Assembly (NCBI RefSeq): GCF_016458825.1
Contig: NZ_CP066744.1
Location: 563,001 to 627,000 of the forward strand
DNA: 64,000 nucleotides
Direction of reading: 5' to 3'
DNA from: Miniphocaeibacter halophilus
GTDB taxonomy: Bacteria; Bacillota; Clostridia; Tissierellales; Peptoniphilaceae
The notes under the pieces are model-generated. The model saw nothing but the letters and a program-made list of their open reading frames with translations. It searched no databases and had not been told where the DNA came from. The translations under genes and the position numbers were made by a program. Below, one piece after another: positions 43,621 to 52,621 of this stretch (positions are counted from its first letter, which is position 1; each line of letters starts with the position of its first letter).

Positions 43621-45644
43621 TCTTTTTCGTAAATTTCTATATATTCATTACTAAATTTGGATAGTTTATATCCACTTTCTAAATATTTTTCCTTCATTAA
43701 AATTTCTTTTTCAATATATAATTCTATTGGTATTACTATATAGTCAATTTCCTCATCCACTTCTAAATTATTATGGTATTGTAAATCATATAGTTCAAAA
43801 ATATTTTTACTTAAATAAGTTGTATAAAAGGTTTGACTTAAAACTTTTGAGTCATGAGGAATCTTATCTAGAGCATTTTCAATTTCTTCATATTTTTCTA
43901 TGTTTTTTAAATCACTAATTGCATAGGATTTATTATAATCAAGATTAAAAACTATTACAGTTGAAAATATAAAAGCTGCTAAAAGTAGAACTTTAAAATT
44001 CCTATTTGTTTTCAACTTATTTTCTGTCTTTTCTTCAAAATAATTTATTGATAATAGTAACATTACCATTAGTAATGCAGATGTCCCATAATTATATTGA
44101 AAAATCAAAAAATGCTGATACTGATAATCCGATAATAGATTTACAATTATTAAAGGACAAATTAAAAAATAATTATACCATCTTTTTTGTAAAACCGGCA
44201 AAAATGCCATTGAACCTAATACTACTATTAAATAATAAACCTTATTTGTTTTAAATATTAAGGAAATATAGTAACTGAAATTCTGTAAAAAACTAATTAA
44301 AATTCCAATAATTCCCATATTCTCATAGGCCGATAGATTTTCATACCTGTTAAGCATTGCTCCATCGCCAAAATTATTTAAATAACTTATTAAAATAAAA
44401 AACACTATTATAGGAATAATAATTAATACTATTAGGTTGAAAATTTTATCCTTTGTTCTTATATTTTCATTTTTCCTAAATAAAAAATATAGCCCTATAA
44501 AAACTACGTAAAGTCCTGCATCTTCTTTTACAGCCAATGCTAAGGCTGTAAATAGAACAAGTAGGAGTTTATTGTTCCTTAAGCCTGCATAAAATAGCCA
44601 TAATAGTAGTGGTGCTAAAAAACAATTCTCATGTAAATCATACATACTACTTCCATTTAAAGAAGGTAATACTAAGTACAGTCCTATTACTAAAACGGCT
44701 AAACTTCTCTTTATTTTTAATTCCTTAGCTATTTTATATAGCGGTATTGTTCCTGAAGCTACTATTAAAATTTGTAATACCTGTAATGTAATTGCTGAAG
44801 GCCAAATTTTAAATATTGGTAACATTAAATAATAAATTGGTGAAACATGAACTTTAAAGTGTGATAGTAACCCATCCCTTTCTACAGTTGTCACAGGTCC
44901 CAGTCCCCTGTCCATGTTGTGAAACATCTGTGTAAAAATACCCATATCATATGTTGGTATTTTAAAAGTTAAAACCCTACTTACCATTATAGTTGTTAAA
45001 TATAACACCTGAACTATTCCTATTAGTATTACAAAAATCAATATGTATTTAAAAATTCTATCTTCATTTTCCCATAATTTTTTTCTTAATAATAAATATA
45101 ATAGGGAAAATATTAAAACCGCTATAATTCCAAATAAAATAAAATTAGACTTCTCATAGTTAAAAAAATCTATATAAAAATAATCATTTACAATATTAGC
45201 TACAAAATTACTCCTATACCTTACAAAAAACATAAAGACCATTTTACAAATTGACAATATGGCTATTGTTATAGTGGTGTGTTTAATAAAGGTTTTACTT
45301 GTTTTTCCCTTTATGAAAAATAAAATTACTCCTATAATAAAAATCAAACCTAAACTTATTATTGGTATATTAACCTTTAACATAAAGATTGTTAAATAGA
45401 CAAGTAAAGTTATATAAAAAATAGTCCAAGAAATTTTTATTTCATTTATTCTTATGGCTATTGTTATAAATATCATAAATAGAGATATTGAAACTGCTTG
45501 CATAATTAACGCATTTAGCGATAAGTTTAAGGTATAAAGATTTTCTACCGGATTATTTAATACATATATAATTTGAAAAAAGAAAAAAGCGGTAAAAAAA
45601 ATTAATACTATTTCATTTTTTATTGTTTTTAAAAATTTATTCAT
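43617..45644 (-). CDS. DUF2079 membrane protein (GT-C glycosyltransferase-like)
   Basis: A 675-residue protein with about fourteen membrane segments and a soluble C-terminal domain of ~90 residues. The extracellular segment TFKIPTYDMGIFTQMFHNMDRGLGPVTTVERDGLLSHFKVHVSP contains the D-x-G-x-F...H-F-x-x-H-x-S-P pattern that defines DUF2079, whose fold resembles GT-C lipid-linked glycosyltransferases. A role in surface glycan addition is possible but not shown. It lies 23 bases after the ParB-like gene in the same direction and is probably co-transcribed. Confidence 0.8.
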   Translation of the reverse strand: MNKFLKTIKNEIVLIFFTAFFFFQIIYVLNNPVENLYTLNLSLNALIMQAVSISLFMIFITIAIRINEIKISWTIFYITLLVYLTIFMLKVNIPIISLGLIFIIGVILFFIKGKTSKTFIKHTTITIAILSICKMVFMFFVRYRSNFVANIVNDYFYIDFFNYEKSNFILFGIIAVLIFSLLYLLLRKKLWENEDRIFKYILIFVILIGIVQVLYLTTIMVSRVLTFKIPTYDMGIFTQMFHNMDRGLGPVTTVERDGLLSHFKVHVSPIYYLMLPIFKIWPSAITLQVLQILIVASGTIPLYKIAKELKIKRSLAVLVIGLYLVLPSLNGSSMYDLHENCFLAPLLLWLFYAGLRNNKLLLVLFTALALAVKEDAGLYVVFIGLYFLFRKNENIRTKDKIFNLIVLIIIPIIVFFILISYLNNFGDGAMLNRYENLSAYENMGIIGILISFLQNFSYYISLIFKTNKVYYLIVVLGSMAFLPVLQKRWYNYFLICPLIIVNLLSDYQYQHFLIFQYNYGTSALLMVMLLLSINYFEEKTENKLKTNRNFKVLLLAAFIFSTVIVFNLDYNKSYAISDLKNIEKYEEIENALDKIPHDSKVLSQTFYTTYLSKNIFELYDLQYHNNLEVDEEIDYIVIPIELYIEKEILMKEKYLESGYKLSKFSNEYIEIYEKE

Positions 45645-45666
45645 ATTACCACCTTTTTTAAAATAT

Positions 45667-46260
45667 TTATATATTAAATTTAATCCATTTTTCTTCGTAC
45701 TCTCTATTATTTAATAACTCTAGGTCATTTATAGAAAAAACCTTGTTTTTTTCACATAAAGCTATATATTTGAATATCCAATCTTCACATTCTTCCTCGT
45801 ATATATAAACCTTATTTATTCCCTTTTCTAACAAAACAAATAATCTACTATGACCATCTAAGATATAATAATTTCCTTTTACTTTTTTTACAGGTATACA
45901 TACTATATTGTTATCTATCCATTTTGAAATATTTTTTATTTTTCTCTTATTTAAATATAGTTGGCTAGGATATAAATCTAAGATTTCTTTTCTTATAAAT
46001 TCTTTTTGAGGAAATTCTGCTAAAACTTTTCCTGTTCTACTATATATTTTATCAACAAATCCATTATAAAATTTAAATTCACTAATAACATCTTCAATAT
46101 AATTTTCATTAGTATATTCTAACTGTGCATGAGTTTTGTTAAGATGAAATACATATTTAAAAATTTCCTCTCCATTTTTTACAATAAACCCTAAATTTTT
46201 ATTTATAGTATCTGAATCAAATAAATCCTTATATTTATCCCTTGCTCTTATTATTTCCAT
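45667..46260 (-). CDS. ParB-like (ParB/sulfiredoxin fold) protein
   Basis: A 197-residue cytoplasmic protein. The segment WIDNNIVCIPVKKVKGNYYILDGHSRLFVLLEKGINKVYIY has the ParB N-terminal pattern: a strand of parameter-like residues, then DGHSRLFVLLEKG in place of the usual G-x-x-R ParB motif. The N-terminal ~110 residues are not recognised. ParB-fold proteins bind or hydrolyse CTP/ATP, so a nucleotide-dependent role is possible, but no helix-turn-helix is present. Ribosome site ahead of ATG 46260 is weak. Followed by DUF2079. Confidence 0.55.
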   Translation of the reverse strand: MEIIRARDKYKDLFDSDTINKNLGFIVKNGEEIFKYVFHLNKTHAQLEYTNENYIEDVISEFKFYNGFVDKIYSRTGKVLAEFPQKEFIRKEILDLYPSQLYLNKRKIKNISKWIDNNIVCIPVKKVKGNYYILDGHSRLFVLLEKGINKVYIYEEECEDWIFKYIALCEKNKVFSINDLELLNNREYEEKWIKFNI

Positions 46261-46305
46261 TTACTTTTGTTTTTCTCCACAAATTTCTATCAAAATTAAA
46301 TATTT

Positions 46306-46572
46306 TTATTCTCTTTCCCTAATTGTAACCTTTACCCTATCACCGGGCTGTTTATTTATTTTCTTCCTTATGTCTTTTCTTATACCTATAATATGGTTGA
46401 TGGTTTTCATTCTAACAAGGCTACCATCATATGGCTCGCCATCAAAGGTAGCATGAACTTTTACTCTTCCTTTTCCGAATTCTTCTTTTACATTATAGGG
46501 GAATTCCACATATGCACCGTCAATATCCGGTACTTTTTGTATTATAGCTTCAAATTCATATATTTTATTCAT
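46306..46572 (-). CDS. DUF1905 family small protein
   Basis: An 88-residue beta-rich protein: [49 protein letters not shown], then [25 protein letters not shown]. The A-x-V-x-F-P-x-x-V-x-x-x-F-G pattern and the G-I-R-K-x-I-R-x-x-I-x-K-x-x-G-D ending are DUF1905 features. Function unknown; the family has an OB-like or double-psi barrel fold. GAGGAT lies ahead of the ATG. Confidence 0.75.
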   Translation of the reverse strand: MNKIYEFEAIIQKVPDIDGAYVEFPYNVKEEFGKGRVKVHATFDGEPYDGSLVRMKTINHIIGIRKDIRKKINKQPGDRVKVTIRERE

Positions 46573-46754
46573 TGTATTTTATCCTCTTAATTTCTATATT
46601 TAAATTTTCTAACAGTAAGACTTTTTAGGTTACTAAGCCCTTTAATGTTTTATTTTTAAATTCTATGAATAAGGCTTTCTTTACTAATTATACAATATAT
46701 AAAAACTATTTAACAATTCTAGTTACTAAATAGTCTTATTTGTGTTTTACATTA

Positions 46755-46806
46755 AAATAAAGCATCTATTATTAAAATCTAAATTATATTAATAACAGAT
46801 GCTTTA
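46755..46806 (-). terminator. Terminator of the riboswitch-controlled membrane gene
   Basis: AAAGCATCTATTATTA-type stem with its partner across a 15-base loop (about 16 bp, one G-U/mismatch) and T's after it on the minus strand; starts 10 bases past the stop. Confidence 0.7.
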
Positions 46807-46816
46807 GTCTAATCTT

Positions 46817-47521
46817 TTACAACAACAGTGACAAGGGATGATATATTAATAAACCACCAACTATAGTTGTTGCTGCAGGTGCTAAAATACCGGCCCATTT
46901 GTTCATTTTTTCTTTTATAATAATATACATTTTATCAAATTTATCTTGTGCTTTTACATAAATAAAATACATTATTATTAAAGGCGTTGAATATATTATA
47001 TTGTAAAGTACTAAAATAAATAGTATAGTTAAAATATTTAACTTGTAATTAAATAAAATTGTTAAAAAGGCAAAGTATGGTAAGGCTGTAGTCAATTCAG
47101 AAATTGTTGCTATTATTCCCAAAAATAATAAAGATACAGGTGAAACGGATTTTATTTTTTTGGCAATTTCATTTGAATCCCCTTCTGAATTTTCTGTATT
47201 CTTTATTTTGTTAATTCTGTTTTTAAATATTATATATATAGTTGCAAATAAAAATATAATTCCTAATATAAGTTCCACTACGTATATGCCTGTTCCAAAC
47301 TTGTGTATTAATCTTTTCATAAATTCACTAATTATTGATATTAATCCAAAATAAGCCAACAAACCTCCTGCAAAATTAGTTAATCCTATGGCCACTATAA
47401 AAAACCAAATATGTTTAGCCTTTTTTACCATTCCTTGTAATACAAACTGCTGAGTTATAGCAATAGGATTAATACTATCTGCAGCTCCTGTCATAATTGT
47501 CATAATCAATAAATTAAACAT
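46817..47521 (-). CDS. SfLAP/DsbD/LysE-like polytopic membrane protein under a ykkC-type riboswitch
   Basis: A 234-residue protein with six hydrophobic segments and a charged middle loop (KNTENSEGDSNEIAKKIKS). The first helix contains GAADSINPIAI, the A-D-S-x-N-P motif seen in SfLAP/GAP, DsbD and cytochrome-biogenesis CcdA-like proteins, and LLFLGIIATISELTTALPYFAF repeats the pattern in the second half (an inverted three-helix repeat). No redox cysteines are present, so it is not a DsbD/CcdA electron carrier; small-molecule export is more likely. Its leader is a ykkC-class riboswitch with its own promoter, so the transported compound may be guanidine or a relative. ATG 47521 follows AAAGGGGG. 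Confidence 0.65.
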   Translation of the reverse strand: MFNLLIMTIMTGAADSINPIAITQQFVLQGMVKKAKHIWFFIVAIGLTNFAGGLLAYFGLISIISEFMKRLIHKFGTGIYVVELILGIIFLFATIYIIFKNRINKIKNTENSEGDSNEIAKKIKSVSPVSLLFLGIIATISELTTALPYFAFLTILFNYKLNILTILFILVLYNIIYSTPLIIMYFIYVKAQDKFDKMYIIIKEKMNKWAGILAPAATTIVGGLLIYHPLSLLL

Positions 47522-47552
47522 AATCTTCCCCCTTTACTATATTTCTTTAATA

Positions 47553-47595
47553 AAAAACAAAAAAAGCCTAGGAGTTATCACTAACTCCCAGGCTT
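47553..47595 (-). terminator. Riboswitch-controlled intrinsic terminator
   Basis: The arms AGCCTAGGAGTTA and TAACTCCCAGGCT (13 bp with one G-U) have a 4-base loop and a long T run on the minus strand. The 5' arm in the RNA is the same stretch that forms the 3' strand of the aptamer's first stem, so the two structures exclude each other. Confidence 0.8.
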
Positions 47596-47692
47596 TTATC
47601 CCACCGTGTCCACGCTTAATATATTTAATATTTAACATGTGTTTTCCCTTGGACCAGACTAATAATTATATTACGGAACCCTAGAAAACTAA
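47585..47692 (-). ncRNA. ykkC-class riboswitch (guanidine-I-like)
   Basis: Read on the minus strand the leader has, in order, CUAGGGUUCCG (47684-47674), CUGGUCC with AAGGGAAAACAC (near 47658-47640), a variable hairpin, and ACACGGUGGGAUAAAAGCC followed by UGGGAG (about 47608-47586). These are the conserved blocks of the ykkC RNA family, here nearly letter-perfect. The first stem CUAGG/CCUGG closes the aptamer. The overlapping terminator implies ligand turns the gene ON. The blocks fit the guanidine-binding subtype best, but ykkC variants that bind ppGpp, PRPP or ADP share many of them, so the ligand needs testing. Confidence 0.85.
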
Positions 47693-47712
47693 TATTTATT
47701 CAGTTAATGCCT

Positions 47713-47741
47713 ATTCTAGCACCACTATTTTCAAAAGTCAA
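47713..47741 (-). promoter_or_regulatory. Promoter of the riboswitch transcript
   Basis: Minus strand TTGACT, exactly 17 bases, TAGAAT, with an extended -10 (TGC before it). The start point falls about 15 bases before the aptamer, so the RNA begins with the riboswitch. Confidence 0.7.
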
Positions 47742-47757
47742 ATATACTTATAAAATA

Positions 47758-48513
47758 TTATTTTCTTAATAATCTTCCTAAATCCTCCTTTAGTCTAGTG
47801 TGAAAACAACTATCCCAGCTTCTTGGATGTACTAATAGTAGGCTTTTTTTATAGTTGTTTTGTAATATTTCTCTAGGATTTCCACCGACCCATTTTGTTG
47901 GATATGGATTATCCATTATTCTAAAATCTAAATCATCCTCTATGCTATAGGCTTCAATAATATGAAATTTTTTTAATAAATTATCATTTATTAACTCCAA
48001 ATTTCTAACATCTAATTCTCTATTTTTCCAATCTCCATGGGAAGACACCGATTTAACATCAATACCTAAATCTTTAAAATACATAAGATTCTTTTCAAAT
48101 TCTTCTACTATTCTATTTAGATTGCTGTAAACTTCTTCTTTAGTTTTTAATTTGTTTTTTTTAGCAAATGTTGCTATTTCTTCAAAATGATAACCTACCT
48201 CTATACCCTTTTTACTAAGGTGTTTCATAAATTCTATATCTATTGTTTTTAATCTAAAATAATATGTTGACTTAATATTATACCTGTCTTCTATTTCAAA
48301 CATTTTTCTTGCTATTTTAAGGTCACTATCTATATCATGACGTAAAATTATTATTTTTTCATCATTGCCATATCTATTTTTATGGTAATCATCTATTGTA
48401 ATAAATTTAAAATCATTATTAATAAATTCCTTTAACATTTCATTATATTCATCTAGTCTACTTGGCATAAAATAATCAGCATATATTCTATTTTTAATTG
48501 ATTTTAAGTTCAT
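47758..48513 (-). CDS. Polysaccharide deacetylase-like protein
   Basis: A 251-residue cytoplasmic-looking protein (no signal peptide). IIILRHDIDSDLKIARKMF holds the D-x-D-type metal motif of NodB/polysaccharide deacetylase relatives (R-H-D-I-D), and SSHGDW and LLVHPRSWD give the later histidines. The middle aligns with the TIM-like barrel of that superfamily. Lack of an export signal sets it apart from classical peptidoglycan deacetylases, so it may act on a nucleotide-sugar or intracellular glycan. VanZ-family gene upstream, 8 bases away, same strand. Confidence 0.7.
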   Translation of the reverse strand: MNLKSIKNRIYADYFMPSRLDEYNEMLKEFINNDFKFITIDDYHKNRYGNDEKIIILRHDIDSDLKIARKMFEIEDRYNIKSTYYFRLKTIDIEFMKHLSKKGIEVGYHFEEIATFAKKNKLKTKEEVYSNLNRIVEEFEKNLMYFKDLGIDVKSVSSHGDWKNRELDVRNLELINDNLLKKFHIIEAYSIEDDLDFRIMDNPYPTKWVGGNPREILQNNYKKSLLLVHPRSWDSCFHTRLKEDLGRLLRK

Positions 48514-48521
48514 TTTTTCTC

Positions 48522-49211
48522 CTACTTAATAATATAAAATTTCTTTAATATGTTTTTTATTGTTTTATTATTTAGAAACAGGTAAGTGATTATAGCTCCT
48601 GTTATATTTAATATATAATCATCTATATCCATAAATCCTGTCATTGTTAAAACTTGCATAATTTCTATAAAAATAATTATTATAGACATGGTTATAAAAT
48701 AGTTTTTAAATTCTTTCATATTATCAAATAATATATAGATAAAAAATCCAAAGGGCATAAATATTATTAAATTACCAAATATATTGTAAAACATATTTGA
48801 AAAACTTAAGACTTTATTATTAAATCCTAAAATATAATATTTAATAATAGCAAAGGGCTTTAAATTATAATTATTTTTTATATATAGAACAAAATCGTCT
48901 GTATCATAAAATAATCCCATACCCTTTTTTAAAAATATGGCTATAATTAATATTAATAAATACTGTATAAATAATATTGTTATATTTTGCCTTACTAACA
49001 TAAATTTATCTGATTTGTTTTTTAAGGACCTTATATAGCACAAAGAAGATAATATGTTAAAAACACCACTGCATGCTCCAATTAAAATAAGCTTTTTAAA
49101 ATCCACTATATATTCAAAGTCGCTTATTATGATTTTAAAAATCAGAAATAAGGTTAATATTATTAACCCTGTTACAAATAGTTGAAATATTTTTCCAATT
49201 TTTTCTCTCAT
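48522..49211 (-). CDS. VanZ family membrane protein
   Basis: A 229-residue protein with five or six membrane segments. The C-terminal part NLIIFMPFGFFIYILF followed by FIEIMQVLTMTGFMDIDDYILNITGAIITYLF is the VanZ signature (N-x-x-x-F-x-P-F-G and the D-I-D-D-x-x-x-N-x-x-G motif). VanZ-like proteins lower teicoplanin binding or support surface glycopeptide synthesis; the biochemical activity is unknown. It is followed by the deacetylase-like gene in the same direction, which suggests a common envelope function. Confidence 0.85.
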   Translation of the reverse strand: MREKIGKIFQLFVTGLIILTLFLIFKIIISDFEYIVDFKKLILIGACSGVFNILSSLCYIRSLKNKSDKFMLVRQNITILFIQYLLILIIAIFLKKGMGLFYDTDDFVLYIKNNYNLKPFAIIKYYILGFNNKVLSFSNMFYNIFGNLIIFMPFGFFIYILFDNMKEFKNYFITMSIIIIFIEIMQVLTMTGFMDIDDYILNITGAIITYLFLNNKTIKNILKKFYIIK

Positions 49212-49299
49212 AGTACTACCTTACCGTTTCTACTTTATATTTACAACTGTTTTTACAACAGAAAACCTCAATAGTAAAACTATTAAGGCTCTCTAATTT

Positions 49300-52200
49300 T
49301 TATTCAACTGCTTTTAATGCTTCCACCATATTTATATTTTTAAGTTTTCTATGAACTACAAACATTACTATTACAGCAAACATTATGGTTATTATACCTG
49401 AAATAATATAATTTGTTAAAAACAAATGTGGGTCTAGCATGGCTGTATCAGGTATTAAGTTGTTTATTATTATATAGTGCATTAAAAAGCCTATTAAATA
49501 TCCTGCGAAAATACCGAATATTGTTAATATAAATGTTTCCCTGTAAACATAAGCCGTCACTTCTTTATCGTAAAAACCTAAAACCTTTATAGTTGAAAGC
49601 TCTCTAATCCTTTCCGATACATTTATATTTGTTAAATTATATAGTACTACAAAGGCCAATATACAAGAACAACTTATTATTACAAAAACCAATACATCTA
49701 GTGTTCCTAGTAGATTGTCTATCATATTCTTTAATTGATTGTTGTTGTAAACACTAAGAACTGCATCATTGTTATTTATTTCTTCAGTGATTTCGCTTTT
49801 CTCTTCTTCTTTATTTGTATTAAACTGAAGTATATTTCCATTTACTTCATAATCCTTATTAAACACATTTTCATAATATCCCGATGTCATATATAAATAA
49901 TGACCTGCGTAATTTTCTGTTATATCTACAATTCTAATTTTGAACTTGTCTCCATTTTCGTCCTTAACTGAAATTTCCTCACCGGTCTTTAAATCTAATA
50001 AATCAGCTAATTTCTCAGAAATTATAGCACCTTTGTCTGTTAATTTAATTTCCTTTTGGTTTTTTCTTCCTCTTAACTTTATAAATTCATCCAGTTTATT
50101 TGATTCTTCAGGTGTTATTAAGGTTACAGAATTATCCGGACCAACCTTTGAATCCACCGTTAGAATGTTTAAGTTAACTGGAGTTTCTTTCTTAACTTTT
50201 TTTCCATTAGATATAATTTTCTTATATTCTTCAAAGCCTGAGGGACTAAAGTCCTCGTTATAAACAGAAATAATATCGTAATTAAATATTTGATGATACT
50301 GTTTATTTTCCATACTGGTTATGGAATCCTTAATTCCAAATCCCATAAAAATTAATCCGGTACAACCGGAAATACCAATTATAGTCATAAACATTCTTCT
50401 TTTATAACGGAATAAATTTCTCATAGTTACTTTATGCATAAAGCTTAGACGTTTCCATATAACTGTTATTCTCTCTAAAAATATTCTGGTACCGCTTCTT
50501 GGAGGTTTCCCTCTCATTAAAATTGCAGCATTGTCCCTTAAACTATCTCTGGAAGCTATAGCTCCTGCCACTGCCGTACACAGAACCCCTATTAAAAATG
50601 CAAGTAGACTATATTTGAAATTAAAAGGTATATTAACAGTATCAAAAACATAATTAGAGGCGTAGGCTGTAAATATTAAAGGCGATATTAATTTATGTCC
50701 TAAAAATATTCCTAATATAGAGCCTAATATAGATGCTACTCCGCCATATATGAAATATTTTTTCATAATTTGGGCATTTGAATAGCCTAAAGCCTTTAAA
50801 GTACCTATCTCCAACCTTTGTTCATCTACCATTCTTGTCATAGTTGTTAATGATACAAGTAAGGCTATGAAAAAGAAAAATACCGGAAATACATTACTAA
50901 TTATGCCAAGTCTTTCTGCTTCATCGTAAAAAGTATATATATTTGTATTACTTTCTCGAGAGTCAATTGTATATCTTGGCGCCATTAAAGCGTTTAGGGC
51001 CCTTCTTGCTTCACTAAGTTTTTCTTCTCCATCTGCAATATCTTTTTCAGCTTTTTCTTTTTCCTCTTTGAAAAGTTCTTCATTTTCTTCTAAAAGTTTT
51101 TCATTTTCTTCTAGTTCACTAAGTCCTTGTTCCAGCTTTAATTCTCCCTTAGACTGCTCTTCTTCTAATGATACATAGCCGGAATCTATTTGCGCCTGGG
51201 CTTCAATTAAAGCTTGTTCACCTTTTTCAAATTCTCTTTTACCTGCTTCAAATTCAGCCTTTTTTACTTCAAACTCTCTCTTGCCTTCTTCAAAAGTTTT
51301 TTCCTGTTGTTCTAATAAGGATTTAACAGGTTTTAATTCATTTAAAGACTTTTTAAAATCATCGATTTTTTCTTGCTCTTTCTTTATTGAAGATTTTAAC
51401 TCTTCTATTCTATTATTATCTACACCGGGTAAATTAGAAATACTATCTAACAACTCTTCTATTCTAGCATTTATTCTTTCTATTTCAGCATTACTAATGG
51501 CTATAAGATCGTTTAAATTTTCAACTTGACTATTGTATATTTCCCAAGCAGAATCCAATTGTGCCCTGCCAGAATCAATTTCTGCTTGAGCTTTTAATAT
51601 TTCTGTTTCACCATAATTTAGCTCTGTTCTTTTACTTTCAAGCTCGGTTTTATTTTTAGTAACTTCAGACTGGGCAGCAATTAAATCCTGTTTAGCCTTA
51701 GATATTGAAGAAATTAAATCTAATTTTCCTTTATTATATTCAGAATATCCATCTTCAATTTTTTTCTTAGCATCCTTTAATTCTTTTTCTGTATCCGAAA
51801 TTTTGTTTTTTGCATCAAGAATTTCAAGTTCTCCCTCCTTGATTTTTTCAGATACTTCTGCTTTTTTATCGTCAAAAGCTTCTCTTTTTCTTGAAGATAA
51901 AGCCTCTTCTAAATTGTTTTTATGCTCTTTTGCTATTTTTTTATAGTTATCATCACTGAAATTTAAATTCTTTAAATCCTTAAAAGTTATTTTAGCTAGG
52001 GAATAATTATCTAAATTAAAATTATTTTCATTAATAAATCCTAACCCCTTTATTACTCCATCACCAATTAAACTATTACCTAAATTTATACTGTCAACAT
52101 AGTCAGGACTTGTAGCAAAACCAACAATTTTATACTTATAATTTTTTAAAGAATATTCTTCGTCATCTTCAACATATTCTTTAGCAAAGGATACATAATC

Positions 52201-52620
52201 TCCAATTGAGTATTCTTCTTTTAAATCATCATTTAAAACTATTTCCTTATCCGACTTAGCTAGTCTTCCTTTTGTAATTTTAATTGTATTTATATTTTTA
52301 GTAATAGAATTTAATCTAATTAACTTTTCCTTATCCTTTGTTTCAACGTCATAATTATATCCTGTTTCAATTTTATCTATCTTAGGAGAGTTTTTTATTA
52401 TTTCAATATCCTCATCTTCTAAACCATAAGTAGAAGAAACAATTATATCTGCCCCATTTGTTTCCTTAAAATAATCATCTGCTCTCTCAGCCATAATAGG
52501 GCTTGTTATTTTAAGTCCTACAAAAATTAAAACCCCAATTGAAACCATTAGTAGTATGGATATAACTCTTCCCTTACTCTTTCTTATCTCCCTGAGAATA
52601 TCTTTATTTAAAGCCTTCAT
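49300..52620 (-). CDS. FtsX-like ABC permease with long coiled-coil extracellular domain
   Basis: An 1106-residue permease. A first membrane helix (residues ~17-38) is followed by a periplasm-like soluble domain; residues ~240-560 form a very long charged coiled coil (repeats of ILDAKNKISDTEKELKDAKKKIEDG and EEGKREFEVKKAEFEAGKREFEKGEQ). Two blocks of three membrane helices (FtsX domains, near 600-720 and 990-1100) enclose a second extracellular domain. This layout is that of MacB/FtsX-type transporters of Firmicutes (YknZ/SalY-like large permeases). It partners the ATPase one base upstream. The coiled coil could reach far into the wall. Confidence 0.88.
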   Translation of the reverse strand: MKALNKDILREIRKSKGRVISILLMVSIGVLIFVGLKITSPIMAERADDYFKETNGADIIVSSTYGLEDEDIEIIKNSPKIDKIETGYNYDVETKDKEKLIRLNSITKNINTIKITKGRLAKSDKEIVLNDDLKEEYSIGDYVSFAKEYVEDDEEYSLKNYKYKIVGFATSPDYVDSINLGNSLIGDGVIKGLGFINENNFNLDNYSLAKITFKDLKNLNFSDDNYKKIAKEHKNNLEEALSSRKREAFDDKKAEVSEKIKEGELEILDAKNKISDTEKELKDAKKKIEDGYSEYNKGKLDLISSISKAKQDLIAAQSEVTKNKTELESKRTELNYGETEILKAQAEIDSGRAQLDSAWEIYNSQVENLNDLIAISNAEIERINARIEELLDSISNLPGVDNNRIEELKSSIKKEQEKIDDFKKSLNELKPVKSLLEQQEKTFEEGKREFEVKKAEFEAGKREFEKGEQALIEAQAQIDSGYVSLEEEQSKGELKLEQGLSELEENEKLLEENEELFKEEKEKAEKDIADGEEKLSEARRALNALMAPRYTIDSRESNTNIYTFYDEAERLGIISNVFPVFFFFIALLVSLTTMTRMVDEQRLEIGTLKALGYSNAQIMKKYFIYGGVASILGSILGIFLGHKLISPLIFTAYASNYVFDTVNIPFNFKYSLLAFLIGVLCTAVAGAIASRDSLRDNAAILMRGKPPRSGTRIFLERITVIWKRLSFMHKVTMRNLFRYKRRMFMTIIGISGCTGLIFMGFGIKDSITSMENKQYHQIFNYDIISVYNEDFSPSGFEEYKKIISNGKKVKKETPVNLNILTVDSKVGPDNSVTLITPEESNKLDEFIKLRGRKNQKEIKLTDKGAIISEKLADLLDLKTGEEISVKDENGDKFKIRIVDITENYAGHYLYMTSGYYENVFNKDYEVNGNILQFNTNKEEEKSEITEEINNNDAVLSVYNNNQLKNMIDNLLGTLDVLVFVIISCSCILAFVVLYNLTNINVSERIRELSTIKVLGFYDKEVTAYVYRETFILTIFGIFAGYLIGFLMHYIIINNLIPDTAMLDPHLFLTNYIISGIITIMFAVIVMFVVHRKLKNINMVEALKAVE

Positions 52621-52621
52621 A

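Noticed and set aside
47522-47757. S-box, purine or other riboswitch classes for the leader at 47.6 kb
   Set aside because: The conserved blocks match ykkC almost exactly and none of the landmarks of the other classes are present.
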